From positions 147,784 to 211,783 of the forward strand of contig JAXHLR010000009.1 in the NCBI GenBank assembly GCA_034521975.1: a stretch of 64,000 nucleotides of DNA, in the 5' to 3' direction. Below are positions 37,793-47,107 of this stretch, in pieces. Below the pieces are notes generated by a model that saw nothing but the letters and a program-made list of their open reading frames with translations, searched no databases and had not been told where the DNA came from. A program made the position numbers and the translations under genes. Within the stretch, counting starts at the first letter, position 1. The number at the start of each line of letters is the position of its first letter. Source of the DNA: Acidimicrobiales bacterium (GTDB lineage: Bacteria > Actinomycetota > Acidimicrobiia > Acidimicrobiales > SKKL01).

Positions 37793-39958
37793 TCATCGGG
37801 TTCTCGTCGGCGCATCGGGCTGCCACTGCGGCGGGCGGGCCCGGCGGACGAGTCGCAGGGGGCCCTCTCCGGTGACCGACACCTGGTCACCCTCGACCTC
37901 GACGGTCAGGTGCTGACCGGCCACGGTGATCCCGTCGACATGGAGCCGGTGCAACCATGAGGGCAGCGCTGGTTCGAGGGCCACCTCGCCTCCGGGTGCC
38001 CAGGGGTCCAACCGCAGCATCGCCCGCAGCCACAGCAGGGGCGCCGCTGCTGCCCACGCCTGGGGCGAGCACGACGTGGGATAGGCGGCCGGGGTGCGGA
38101 GTCGCTCGCGGTGGAACCCGGCGAACAGCTCGGGGAGCCGGCCGTCGTGCGCGTCCGCCGCGGCGAGCTGACCATCGATCACCCGATGCGCGTCATCCAG
38201 ATAGCCATAGCGCGCCAGCCCGGCGATGCACAACGCGGTGTCATGGGGCCAGACCGAGCCGTTGTGGTAGCTGACCGGGTTGTAGGCCGTCATCGAGGTG
38301 GCGAGTGTGCGGATGCCCCACCCCGAGAACATCTCCTCCGACATCAGGTGTGCGACGACCGCGTCCGCCCGGTCGGGATCGACGATCCCGGTCCACAGGC
38401 AGTGGCCGATGTTCGACGCCAGCGTTTCGATGGGTTGCTTGTCGCCGTCGAGGCCGAGCGCGTACCACCCGTGCTCCTCGAGCCAGAAGTCCTCGTTGAA
38501 CCGTCGACGCAGCGTGACCGCCCGGTCGCGGTACCGATCGAACGTCGCGACGTCGCCGGTTGCGAGGGCGAGATGCGCCCGAGCCAGGTAGGCGCCGTAG
38601 ACATAGCCCTGGACCTCACAGAGCGCGATGGGTCCGGTCGCCAGCTCCCCGTCGAGGTGACGCACCGCGTCCCATGAGTCCTTCCAGCCCTGGTTGACCA
38701 GACCGTCGTCGCTCTGGCGCTGGTACTCGACATAGCCGTCTCCGTCACGATCGCCGAAGTGCTCGATCCACCCCAACGCTCGATCGGCGTGGGGCAGCAG
38801 CTCCGAGACGGCCTCGCTGGCGGGGTCCCACCGTGCGAGCTCGCCCAGGAGCATCACGAACAGCGGTGTGGCGTCGATCGACCCGTAGTAGGTGTTGCTA
38901 CCTCCACGCGAGAGGCTCCCACCGGACCCGAATCGCATCTCGTGAAGGATCTTCCCCGGTTCCTCCTCGGTGGCAGCATCCACCTTCGAGCCCTGGAAGC
39001 GGGCGAGGGTGCGCAGCACACCCTCCGCCAGCGACGAGTCGGCGATCAGGGTCATCCACGCGGTCAGCAGCGAGTCCCGGCCGAACACCGTCATGAACCA
39101 GGGGGCTCCCGCCGCGAGGATCGGTACATCGGGATGGTCGGGGTCGAAGATGCGCAGTGCGCCGAGGTCCTCACCCGATCGCTGCACCGCTGAGGCCAAC
39201 CGCTGGTGATCGGTCTCGACACCGGGAAGAGTGGCCCGCCACGACTGCATGCGCCGCACCGGTAGGGCTTCCTCGTCGGCGCCGCCGCAGTGGAATCGGG
39301 CCTCCAGGTCCCGGCCCTCGATCTCGACGGTGAGCTCGACGCAGATCTCCCAGGTCTGTCCGTGCCCCAGCACCATTCGCCAGGTGATGTGGCCAGGTTC
39401 GACGCTCGCCGCGTCGTGGGCGTGGAGGGTCACGGCCTTGGTGTGCGTGCCGTCGCGGTGGGTGTAGCGCAGCCTCTCCTCGCTGACCTCGTGGCCGTGC
39501 TCGCCCCGTTCACGGACCCGACTCTCCTTGACCTCGAACAGGTCGGCGAAGTCGACCCCACACATCAGCTCCACCACGACGGGCGCCTCGGAGAGTCCGT
39601 GGTTGGTGACCGCGACCTGCTCGCGCATCCCCGATCCGATGCTGCGGCACCGGAAGAGCACGATGTCGGCGTCGGCGCGACCCGCCGCTGGTCGCGCGTG
39701 GCCGACGAAGGTCGCCGAGAAGGGCTCGGTCACATCCACCGCCAGTGGTTCGATGGTGTGCCCGTTGACCCGCAGCTCCCAGTCCGACAGGACCCGGGTG
39801 TCGAGCACGAACAACCCGTGGGGCAGGTCGGTGACGATGTCGCCGGTCTCTCCTGACACACAGAACGTCTGGCCCGCCACCAGGGTCACCGCGCCGCCGG
39901 CACCCCCGAGCGACGCCACCGGGGTGGTCCCTGCGAACGGCGATGCATCCTGGCTCAT
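37793..39958 (-). CDS. Glycogen debranching-like amylo-alpha-1,6-glucosidase
   Basis: A 721-residue protein with an N-terminal GDE_N_bis domain (residues ~25-215) and a C-terminal (alpha/alpha)6 barrel of the GH15/GH63-like amylo-1,6-glucosidase type: GAPWFMTVFGRDSLLTAWM, DRDGDGYVEYQRQSDDGLVNQGWKDSWDA and VSYHNGSVWPHDTALCIAGL. The acidic residues in these segments are the expected catalytic ones. Such enzymes trim branched alpha-glucans or process trehalose/glucosylglycerate-type glycans. It is divergent from a glycosyltransferase. Confidence 0.87.
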   Translation of the reverse strand: MSQDASPFAGTTPVASLGGAGGAVTLVAGQTFCVSGETGDIVTDLPHGLFVLDTRVLSDWELRVNGHTIEPLAVDVTEPFSATFVGHARPAAGRADADIVLFRCRSIGSGMREQVAVTNHGLSEAPVVVELMCGVDFADLFEVKESRVRERGEHGHEVSEERLRYTHRDGTHTKAVTLHAHDAASVEPGHITWRMVLGHGQTWEICVELTVEIEGRDLEARFHCGGADEEALPVRRMQSWRATLPGVETDHQRLASAVQRSGEDLGALRIFDPDHPDVPILAAGAPWFMTVFGRDSLLTAWMTLIADSSLAEGVLRTLARFQGSKVDAATEEEPGKILHEMRFGSGGSLSRGGSNTYYGSIDATPLFVMLLGELARWDPASEAVSELLPHADRALGWIEHFGDRDGDGYVEYQRQSDDGLVNQGWKDSWDAVRHLDGELATGPIALCEVQGYVYGAYLARAHLALATGDVATFDRYRDRAVTLRRRFNEDFWLEEHGWYALGLDGDKQPIETLASNIGHCLWTGIVDPDRADAVVAHLMSEEMFSGWGIRTLATSMTAYNPVSYHNGSVWPHDTALCIAGLARYGYLDDAHRVIDGQLAAADAHDGRLPELFAGFHRERLRTPAAYPTSCSPQAWAAAAPLLWLRAMLRLDPWAPGGEVALEPALPSWLHRLHVDGITVAGQHLTVEVEGDQVSVTGEGPLRLVRRARPPQWQPDAPTRTR

Positions 39959-40131
39959 CGACAGACCTCCCGGGCCTCGTCCCGGACGCTACCGCCCCTT
40001 GGGCCAGGCCATGGCGACCGCTCGCCGATCTCGCCTCGCAAGAGCCGTGACCTTCGACCCTGGCGGCGGTGAGGCGGACGTGGTTCGATCAAGGTGCGGG
40101 CGCGAGCCCGCACCGGGCACCGGAGGGTGCA

Positions 40132-41235
40132 ATGGTCTCGAACCCCCATCACCGCCACCAGCGGCCGCGACGGCTCACCGTCGGCCTCGTCGCACCGCCG
40201 TGGGTGAGCGTCCCCCCGGCGGTCTACGGCGGCACCGAGATGGTCGTCGACCTGCTCGCCCGTGGTCTCCAGGCCCGCGGGCACGAGGTCGTCCTGTTCA
40301 CGACCGGCGACTCGACCTGTCCGGTCACCCGGCGTTGGCTGCACCCTCACGCGCTCGGGACCGCGTCCCGTCTCACCGAGGACGCCCACGTCGAACGGGC
40401 CTACCAGGTGCTGGCCGACGTCGACATCGTGCACGACCACACGGTCACCGGCCCGTCGCGGCCCGAACTTCACCCGCCACAGGCGCCGGTCGTCGCCACC
40501 ATGCACGGAACGCTCTCACCACCGGCCGATCGCTCCTATGTCCGCGCAGCTGCGTCGGGTGTGGCGGTCGTGGCGATCTCCCACGATCAGCGGCGATCGG
40601 CGCCGCACCTTCCGGTGGCGGCAGTCATCCACCACGGGATCGACGTGGGGTCCTACCCGAAGGGGCGCGGCGAGGGCGGCTATGTCCTGTTCCTCGGCCG
40701 GATGAGCCCCGACAAGGGAGTCCACGAGGCCATCGAGATCGCCCGGGCGGCGGGGAGACGGATCATCGTGGCCGCCAAGATGTGGGAGCCCGACGAGCAC
40801 CGGTACTTCACCGAGCGGGTCGAGCCGCTGCTCGGGAGCGACGCGGTCTATGTGGGGCCGGTCGACCACCTCCGCAAGGTCGAGCTGCTGGGCGGCGCCG
40901 CGGCGTTGGTGAACCCCATCGGTTGGCCCGAACCCTTCGGCCTGGTCATGGCCGAGGCCCTGGCGTGCGGAACTCCGGTGCTGGCCTACCCCGAAGGAGC
41001 CGCGCCCGAGATCATCGACGATGGTCGCACCGGGTTCCTGTGCCGGTCCCGGGAGGAGATGGTGGCGCGGTTGGGTGAGATCTCCACGATCGACCGCGAC
41101 GCGTGCCGTACTGCTGCGACGACGCGCTTCTCCGCTTCGAGGATGGTCGACCAGCACCTGGCGCTCTACCACGACCTCCTGTCCGACCCCGCTGGCATCG
41201 ACCTGAGACGCTCCGGCGCTGCGCTGCTCACCTGA
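40132..41235 (+). CDS. GT4-type glycosyltransferase
   Basis: A 367-residue GT-B fold transferase. The N-terminal domain starts VGLVAPPWVSVPPAVYGGTEMVVDLLARGL, and the C-terminal nucleotide-sugar half has YVLFLGRMSPDKGVHEAIEIA and the acidic EPFGLVMAEALACGTPVLAYPEGAAPEII. ATG at 40132 is preceded by CCGGAGGG. It is divergent from the debranching enzyme, so it may act in the same glycan pathway. Confidence 0.9.
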   Translation: MVSNPHHRHQRPRRLTVGLVAPPWVSVPPAVYGGTEMVVDLLARGLQARGHEVVLFTTGDSTCPVTRRWLHPHALGTASRLTEDAHVERAYQVLADVDIVHDHTVTGPSRPELHPPQAPVVATMHGTLSPPADRSYVRAAASGVAVVAISHDQRRSAPHLPVAAVIHHGIDVGSYPKGRGEGGYVLFLGRMSPDKGVHEAIEIARAAGRRIIVAAKMWEPDEHRYFTERVEPLLGSDAVYVGPVDHLRKVELLGGAAALVNPIGWPEPFGLVMAEALACGTPVLAYPEGAAPEIIDDGRTGFLCRSREEMVARLGEISTIDRDACRTAATTRFSASRMVDQHLALYHDLLSDPAGIDLRRSGAALLT

Positions 41236-41289
41236 GCACCTGGCCGTGGACGAGGCGTGACTGGCGCCGGGACGGGGTAAGGGGCCGCC

Positions 41290-41499
41290 ATGCCCGACGA
41301 TCCGGACGTGGACGAGAACAAGATATCGACCAGGGCCGATCTGCTCCCCGAGGAGCAGGCCGCCGGCAGCGACGACCCCGAGGGCCAGGCCGAGGCGGTG
41401 CTGACCGAGTCGGAGGAGCGCCGCCGGTCACGCAACGCGGCCCCCAGCACCCACCTCGAGCACCGCACCTCCGAGGACACGACCCCTCCGCCGGACTGA
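41290..41499 (+). CDS. Small acidic protein of unknown function
   Basis: A 69-residue, strongly acidic protein with STRADLLPEEQAAGSDDP and a Glu/Arg-rich helix (LTESEERRRSRN). I recall similar short actinobacterial proteins with this STRADLLPEEQ segment, which supports it as a real gene. No function known. A ribosome-like GGGG lies upstream but is weak. Confidence 0.6.
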   Translation: MPDDPDVDENKISTRADLLPEEQAAGSDDPEGQAEAVLTESEERRRSRNAAPSTHLEHRTSEDTTPPPD

Positions 41500-41624
41500 C
41501 GCTTCGTGCGGTCCCCGAGGTCGGTCCGCTCGGATCGCTCTTCGCCACCAGGTCGGCGTGGGGTAGATTGCGCGGGTATCGGGGGGATGAGGCACAGGTC
41601 ACCGTCGCCAGATCGGAGCGAGGA

Positions 41625-42089
41625 GTGAGTGTGGGCGGGTCGAACACAACCGCAGCCGTCCTCCACACGACCCGGGCGCTGCTCTGGATCAGCAGCCAGG
41701 CCGCCCGAGCCGCCCGACGGTTGGCCGACCAGTTCGTGGAGCCGGTCGATGCCAGGCGCCGACCGAGCGACCCCGATGCCGATGACCCGGCACCGTTCGT
41801 GGCCTTCAGCGAACTGACGGTGCCCGAGGGCGGCGAACCCCGGCTCGACGCCGCGTTCAGGAACCGCCTCGGTGCGGTGGAGCGCGCGCCCGGCTTCCGC
41901 GGGCTCGAGGTGTGGGCCGATCAGGCCCGACCGACCGAGTACTCCATGGTCACCTGGTGGGATTCGCGCGAGTCGTTCCAGCAGTACCTGCGGTCGGAGG
42001 ATCACCGACGGTCCCACGACCGGATTCCCACTGGGCCCCTGGGTCCGCGTCCGCGCAGCTTCCGCCGGTTCCGGGTGGTCGCTCGATGA
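41625..42089 (+). CDS. Antibiotic biosynthesis monooxygenase (ABM) domain protein
   Basis: A 154-residue protein. Residues ~50-150 form an ABM-type ferredoxin-like dimer domain (FVAFSELTVPEGGEPRLDAAFRNRLGAVERAPGFRGLEVW, then YSMVTWWDSRESFQQYLRSEDHRRSH), as in heme-degrading or quinone-forming monooxygenases. The N-terminal 45 residues are a helix of unknown use. GTG at 41625 or 41631 both have usable ribosome sites. Its stop overlaps the cobalamin-binding gene as ATGA. Confidence 0.8.
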   Translation: MSVGGSNTTAAVLHTTRALLWISSQAARAARRLADQFVEPVDARRRPSDPDADDPAPFVAFSELTVPEGGEPRLDAAFRNRLGAVERAPGFRGLEVWADQARPTEYSMVTWWDSRESFQQYLRSEDHRRSHDRIPTGPLGPRPRSFRRFRVVAR

Positions 42090-43108
42090 GTGTCGGCCCG
42101 GCCCAACGGGTGGACGAGTTCCTGGACCTCGCGGTCGAGGGCAGCTCCAAGGCGGCGATCGACCTGGTGCTGCGACTTCTCGACGACCTGGTCCCGAGCG
42201 GGACGATCATCTCCGAGCTGCTGGTGCCGGTCCAGCGCGAGGTCGGCGCGCGATGGCAGCGCGACGAGCTGAGCGTCGCCGACGAGCACCTGGCCACTGG
42301 CGTCACCGAGTCCGCCCTCCACGCGCTCGTCGGAGTCGACGCCGTCCCGGCGAAGACCGGTCTCGTCGTCCTTGCCTGTGCCGAGGGCGACTGGCACGCC
42401 CTTGCCTCGAGGATGTTCGCCGAGCAGCTCCGCAGCCGTGGCGTGGTCGTCGCCTTCCTCGGCGCCTCGACCCCCGCCGATCAGATCGCCACCTTCGTCC
42501 GGCGTCACCGCCCCGAAGCCCTGGCGGTGTCGTGTACCTCGGCGCTGTTCTACACCGGTGTCCCTCCCCTCGCCGACGCGGCCCACGCCGCGGGCATCCC
42601 GGTGCTGGTGGGTGGTCGCGCGCTGAGCGGACAACCGGATCGCTCTCGGCGTCTCGGAGCCGACGCCGAGCCCGACGACGCCGACGCGGCGATCACGATC
42701 CTCGACGACTGGCGCGAGCACCCACCGGTGGTTCGTGTCGATCCGACGCCCCTGCCCGCCGATGCGCTCGAGCTCGACCGGCGCGCCGGCGAGCTCGGCG
42801 AGGTGGCCTTCGGCGAGCTCGCGCGGCGCTTTTCTCCGATGGCGACCTACGACGACCGCCAGATCGCCCGCACGCGAGAGGACCTCGCCTACATCGTCCG
42901 GTACGTCGCCGCCGCCCACCTGGTCGACGACCCTGCCGTGTTCACCTCGTTCCTCGACTGGTTGCTCGAGGTGCTCGCGCCACGAGGAGTCCCACGGGGA
43001 GCGGTCGCCGCGAGTCTCGATGTTCTCCAGCCCCTCGTCGGCGAGGTCAGCCGTGCCGGTGGCCACCTCATCACCATCGGCCGCCAGCACCTCGAGGACA
43101 CGGGCTGA
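42086..43108 (+). CDS. Cobalamin-binding (B12-binding) domain protein
   Basis: A 340-residue protein. Residues ~1-85 form a helical cap (AIDLVLRLLDDLVPSGTIISELLVPVQREVGARWQRDELSVADEHLATG) of the B12-binding_2 type, with the W/E region that covers cobalamin. The Rossmann half carries EGDWHALASRM, an analogue of DxHxxG whose His binds cobalt. A C-terminal ~120-residue helical domain follows. The layout is that of B12 photoreceptors or sensors such as the CarH family but without the DNA-binding domain. It is coupled to the ABM gene. Confidence 0.85.
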   Translation: MSVGPAQRVDEFLDLAVEGSSKAAIDLVLRLLDDLVPSGTIISELLVPVQREVGARWQRDELSVADEHLATGVTESALHALVGVDAVPAKTGLVVLACAEGDWHALASRMFAEQLRSRGVVVAFLGASTPADQIATFVRRHRPEALAVSCTSALFYTGVPPLADAAHAAGIPVLVGGRALSGQPDRSRRLGADAEPDDADAAITILDDWREHPPVVRVDPTPLPADALELDRRAGELGEVAFGELARRFSPMATYDDRQIARTREDLAYIVRYVAAAHLVDDPAVFTSFLDWLLEVLAPRGVPRGAVAASLDVLQPLVGEVSRAGGHLITIGRQHLEDTG

Positions 43109-43123
43109 CCCCGAGGATGTCGT

Positions 43124-44575
43124 TCACTCGGCGATGAGCTGGTCGACCGGGGCGAAGTCGTCGGTGAGGTGGCGTTCGCCGTCGACGAAGGCTTCCACCT
43201 CGGTGCCGCGCAACAGCCTGCCGTCGTCGGGGCCGATCTCGAGCTCTGCGAGGGGCGCACCCGAAGCCACGAGCACGTGGTTGGCCACCGATACGGTGTC
43301 GGTTGGGGGCACGACCACCGCCACGTGGTCGAAGTGGCGCATCAGGGTGGCGGTCTGGGCCCGGGCGAAGCGGACATCGTCGCCATCGATCACGTTGAGC
43401 ACGTAGGTGCCGTCGGGCCGCAGCACGCGAGCGATGTCGGCGACGAACTCGGAGGTGGTGAGGTGCCAGGGAACCGAGAGGCTGCCGAAGGCGTCGCCGA
43501 CGACGAGGTCGAAGCGGTCGTCGCGCTGGTCGGCGACCACCCGCCGTGCATCGTCGACCACCACCTCGACATCGTCGCCTTGTCCCAGGCCGAGGCGGTC
43601 CTGGGCGATGCGCACCAGCTCGGGATCGATCTCGGCCACCAGGTTCACGCCACCCGCTCGGGTGGCGTCGAGGTACCGGGGGAAGGTGAAGCCTCCCCCA
43701 CCGATGTGGAGGGCGTCGATCCGTCCCGCGGTGGTCTGGTCGGCCACTTGGGCGAAGAGGCGCACGTACCGGAACTCCAGGTGGGTGGGATCGTCGAGGT
43801 CGACGTAGCTGTGGCGCAAGGTGTCCAGCCGAAGGACCCGCCCACTGGGCCTGGCGGGATCGTGTTCGACGGTGACGCAGAAGTATGGGGTCTCCCACTG
43901 ACACACCGACGGGGTCGTGGCACCCATGCCGAGCGCGCCGACGATCACCGCCAGCACCAGTGCCGTCGACCGCGGCGACGGCATGCCGGCGGCGAAGCGC
44001 CACCACAGCACCGTGCCGCCGACGACGAGGGCTCCGCCGATGGTCAACACGATCGGACGGGTGGGCATCGCTTCGATGAGGACGAACCCGGTGGCGAAGG
44101 TGCCGACGAGGGCGCCGGCGGTACCCGCCGCCGACAGGCCGCCGACGACCGAACCGGTCTGTCCGAGGTCGGCGAGACGCAGCTTGGCCACCATCGGGCT
44201 TGCGGCCGACAGCACCGCGGCGGGCAGGAAGAACGCCGCGCCGGTCAGCACCACGATCGAGGCTGCGCCCCGCCCCGACATCGGTCCGAGCCAAGCGAGG
44301 GTGGGCAGCGACCACCAGGCGAGGATGCCGCCGAAGATGAGGGTCGGTCCCAGCAGGCGGCTCGGGTCGACGCGGTCGGCGAGGCGGCCGCCCAGCGCGG
44401 TGCCGACGGCGATGGCGGCCAACACCGTGCCGATGATCCCGGTGTAGGTCAACAGGGTGACGCCGGTGTAGGGGGCCAGGAGCCGGCCGGCCAGGATCTC
44501 CAGCACCAGTACCGCGGCCGAGGTCGTGAACACGATCGTCACGGCCAGCGGGGCGCCGAGTCGTGGCTGGGACAT
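43124..44575 (-). CDS. Spermidine synthase-like methyltransferase fold fused to a membrane domain
   Basis: A 483-residue protein. Residues ~10-215 hold about seven hydrophobic helices with a major-facilitator-like pattern, and residues ~230-483 hold a SpeE-like Rossmann domain: LHIGGGGFTFPRYL, EIDPELVRIAQDRLGL, VVVDDARRVV and FDLVVGDAFGS. It matches the fused MFS/spermidine synthase group. Aminopropyl transfer is not established for this group. It stands opposite the B12 gene with only 15 bp between stops. Confidence 0.87.
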   Translation of the reverse strand: MSQPRLGAPLAVTIVFTTSAAVLVLEILAGRLLAPYTGVTLLTYTGIIGTVLAAIAVGTALGGRLADRVDPSRLLGPTLIFGGILAWWSLPTLAWLGPMSGRGAASIVVLTGAAFFLPAAVLSAASPMVAKLRLADLGQTGSVVGGLSAAGTAGALVGTFATGFVLIEAMPTRPIVLTIGGALVVGGTVLWWRFAAGMPSPRSTALVLAVIVGALGMGATTPSVCQWETPYFCVTVEHDPARPSGRVLRLDTLRHSYVDLDDPTHLEFRYVRLFAQVADQTTAGRIDALHIGGGGFTFPRYLDATRAGGVNLVAEIDPELVRIAQDRLGLGQGDDVEVVVDDARRVVADQRDDRFDLVVGDAFGSLSVPWHLTTSEFVADIARVLRPDGTYVLNVIDGDDVRFARAQTATLMRHFDHVAVVVPPTDTVSVANHVLVASGAPLAELEIGPDDGRLLRGTEVEAFVDGERHLTDDFAPVDQLIAE

Positions 44576-44647
44576 GCACCGATGGTGACAGGACCCGGCC
44601 GCCGTGGCGACATCGGGGGAGGCTGCTCCGACCCGCCGCCCGGATCG

Positions 44648-44827
44648 CTACTCGCCGTCGGCCTCCGGCTCGGCGCGGGGAGCATCGGAACGTCGGCCCA
44701 TCTCCTCGATGGTGGACGGGACGTCCTCGTCGAGGCCTGCCATCCAGAGGCTTCCGGCCATGACCGCGCCCCAGACCGTGAGGCCGAAGACCACCACGCC
44801 GACAGTGAAGATGACGATCTCGCTCAT
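44648..44827 (-). CDS. Small membrane protein
   Basis: A 59-residue protein with one strong transmembrane helix (IVIFTVGVVVFGLTVWGAVM) and an acidic C-terminal tail. Its ATG overlaps the stop of the upstream membrane protein as ATGA, which supports both as real. Function unknown. Confidence 0.65.
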   Translation of the reverse strand: MSEIVIFTVGVVVFGLTVWGAVMAGSLWMAGLDEDVPSTIEEMGRRSDAPRAEPEADGE

Positions 44828-45039
44828 GGCCGGCGCTCCCCTCGGGTCGCCGGCGCGTGCTCGGTGGGCGTGAGCAGCAAGGTGCCCAGCGAGTGGATGG
44901 ACGGCACCCACAGGCCCACGAAGATGCCGGCGGTGGTGTTGTCCTCCATGAAGTAGAGCCACACGGAGAACGCGAACGAGGCGAACGCGGCGATGAGGAA
45001 CGGCAGCTTGAGCCGGAGGGATGGGTGGAGTGCGGGCAT
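44824..45039 (-). CDS. Small membrane protein
   Basis: A 71-residue protein with two hydrophobic stretches (FLIAAFASFAFSVWLYFM and AGIFVGLWVPSIHSLGTLLL). It forms a two-gene unit with the next gene. Function unknown. Confidence 0.65.
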   Translation of the reverse strand: MPALHPSLRLKLPFLIAAFASFAFSVWLYFMEDNTTAGIFVGLWVPSIHSLGTLLLTPTEHAPATRGERRP

Positions 45040-45158
45040 CGGTGGGGCACCTTGCTTGGACGACGTTTACCCCTCTTTCGCCGAACGAGCTCTCGCGGAT
45101 GCACCGGTGAGCGCGCCACGGGTGACGAGACGACCCCCAGACGCTCTGGCTGAGAGGG

Positions 45159-45965
45159 TCAGGCCTGGTCCCAGATCATCCCGCCATGGGTGCTGCCGCT
45201 GAGCATCTCGGCCGGTGACCGCTTGTCGATGTGGCCGATGAGCCCCCGGTAGATGCCGTAGCCCACCAGCTCCTGCAGACGCGGTGTGAAGGTGGCGACC
45301 AGCGACGGTGACAGACCGAGCTGCTGGTTCTCCTGTTGACGGATGTATCCGGCGCAGTAGTTCATGGCGACCCCCACTCTGCGATCGCGGGACTGGTTGG
45401 CCCCTCCCCCGTGCCAGAGCGACCCGTGCCACACCAGCACACTGCCCGCGGCCATGGTGGCGGGGATCGAGTCGTGGTCGGCGCCGTACTCGGGTGAGGA
45501 GTCTGCGAGGTGCGAGCCCGGAACGATGCGGGTGGCGCCGTTCTCCTCGGTGAAGTCGGTCAGGGCCCACATGGTGTTGCACACCGTCGGCGGGTGTGGC
45601 TTGGGGATGGGGATGAGCTGATCGTCGGCGTGGATCGGTTGGGCGGTCTCGCCGGGCCGGATGTCGATCGACGACAGCGACGAGATCAGACAGCCCGAGC
45701 CGAGTACCCCGTCGACCACCGGGAGCACCTCGGGGTGGATCGGCACCTGCTGGAACACCTCGTCGTGAGCCAACAGGTTGTAGACCCGCAGCGTGTTCGC
45801 TCCCTCGAAGCGGTTGCCGGCCGGTTCGATGCCGAGCTCCTCGACAAGGCGGTCGAGCGTTTCGAGCAGCGCCGCGCCCAGGTCGGGGGCGAAGGCGTCC
45901 TCGATGATCGTGTAGCCGTCCTGCTCGACACGTTCGAGGTGTGCCGCGATCTGGTCGGTCCCCAT
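45159..45965 (-). CDS. Phytanoyl-CoA dioxygenase (PhyH) family oxygenase
   Basis: A 268-residue non-heme Fe(II)/2-oxoglutarate oxygenase. The facial triad is visible as HADDQ (HxD) and the distal His in WHGSLWHGGGANQSRDRRVG, whose Arg pairs with 2-oxoglutarate. PhyH proteins hydroxylate diverse substrates including ectoine and halogenated natural products. A much longer frame upstream is antisense to the EAL gene's neighbour and is rejected. Confidence 0.9.
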   Translation of the reverse strand: MGTDQIAAHLERVEQDGYTIIEDAFAPDLGAALLETLDRLVEELGIEPAGNRFEGANTLRVYNLLAHDEVFQQVPIHPEVLPVVDGVLGSGCLISSLSSIDIRPGETAQPIHADDQLIPIPKPHPPTVCNTMWALTDFTEENGATRIVPGSHLADSSPEYGADHDSIPATMAAGSVLVWHGSLWHGGGANQSRDRRVGVAMNYCAGYIRQQENQQLGLSPSLVATFTPRLQELVGYGIYRGLIGHIDKRSPAEMLSGSTHGGMIWDQA

Positions 45966-46024
45966 ATGCGCGAACGTTAGCCCCGCGCCGGGCTGAGGCA
46001 TCTCCCTCGGCCCGGTGGCGAGGC

Positions 46025-46969
46025 TCAGGTGAGAGGCGCCGGAGCAGCCAACCCGACCGCAGCCAGCGCGTCGACCGGGCCGGGTCGGCCGAAGTACCAG
46101 CCCTGGCCATGGTCGACCGACTCGGAGAGCAGGGCGTCGGCGTCCTCGGATGTCTCGACGCCCTCGGCGACCACGACGGCACCGCAGGCGTGGCCGAACT
46201 CGGACAGAAGGCTCGAGCACCGAGGGTCGAAGAGCGAGTGCGGGGACAGGTTGACGGCCAGGTATCCGTCGAGGCGGTCGAGGTGGGCGACGGCGTTTCG
46301 CACCGCCAACAGCTCGAGTGCCACTCCTTCGCCGATCGTGGCCGCCTCCGCGAAGCACACGTCGGGCGCCAGGCCCCACTCCTGGGGGAACCTGCTCAGG
46401 GCCTCGGCACCCACCCGGTGACCGGTGAGAAGCTCCACGATGGGCTGCACCACCACCACCGGGCCGCCGGCCGCGATCACTGGATCCAGGCGCTCCCGGA
46501 TCCCGGCCTCGCGCCGACGCTCGTTCACACCGGGCTCGATCACAGCGGCCGCTGCTCGGGCGAGGACCTCCATGAGCGCCTGGTCTCGCTTCGTGAGCCC
46601 CTTGTCGGCGGTGAACCCCGCCGCACAGAACGTCCCGTAGAGGCTTCCATCGCTCAGGTGCACCGGCACCGACACGTAGCTGCGGATCCGGGGAAACCGG
46701 GCGGCGGGGAGGCGCTTGGCCTCCGGGAGCTTGGCTACGTTGGGGATGACCGGGGGCAGCTTGCCGTCGAGGATGGCCTGGCAGAACGACGAGTCCTGAG
46801 GTTGGGTCTGCCCGTCCTTGAACAGCGGAATCGACGATTCCACCACCTCGAGGTGCTGGGTGGTGCCGTCGAGGCGTGACAGGAAGGTCAGGCTGAGGCC
46901 AAGGGCATCCTTGGCGGTGCTCAGGAGCTCCGCCACCTGCTCCTCGGCATCAGATCGCACGTGGCCCAT
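46025..46969 (-). CDS. GAF-EAL protein with internally shortened EAL domain
   Basis: A 314-residue protein. Residues ~10-160 are a GAF sensor domain (ESSIPLFKDGQTQPQDSSFCQAIL, YVSVPVHLSDGSLYGTFCAAG). The EAL part begins with VVQPIVELLTGHRVGAEALSRF and VNLSPHSLFDP, then jumps in frame to AVVVAEGVETSEDADALL. The usual ~85 residues between, with the ExTE, DDFG and catalytic Lys segments, are absent, so cyclic-di-GMP hydrolysis is unlikely. It may be a sensor or binding protein. Confidence 0.85.
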   Translation of the reverse strand: MGHVRSDAEEQVAELLSTAKDALGLSLTFLSRLDGTTQHLEVVESSIPLFKDGQTQPQDSSFCQAILDGKLPPVIPNVAKLPEAKRLPAARFPRIRSYVSVPVHLSDGSLYGTFCAAGFTADKGLTKRDQALMEVLARAAAAVIEPGVNERRREAGIRERLDPVIAAGGPVVVVQPIVELLTGHRVGAEALSRFPQEWGLAPDVCFAEAATIGEGVALELLAVRNAVAHLDRLDGYLAVNLSPHSLFDPRCSSLLSEFGHACGAVVVAEGVETSEDADALLSESVDHGQGWYFGRPGPVDALAAVGLAAPAPLT

Positions 46970-47107
46970 CGAGGCTCATCGACCGATCCGACGGTCGGCT
47001 TGAGAGCACACACTCGAGCGGGCGATCCGGCCCCTCGACACTGGTCCATATGGCCCTAAGTGACCCCGAGAGCACAGGCGGGGGCCAAACGGGTCGATAC
47101 CTGGTGC

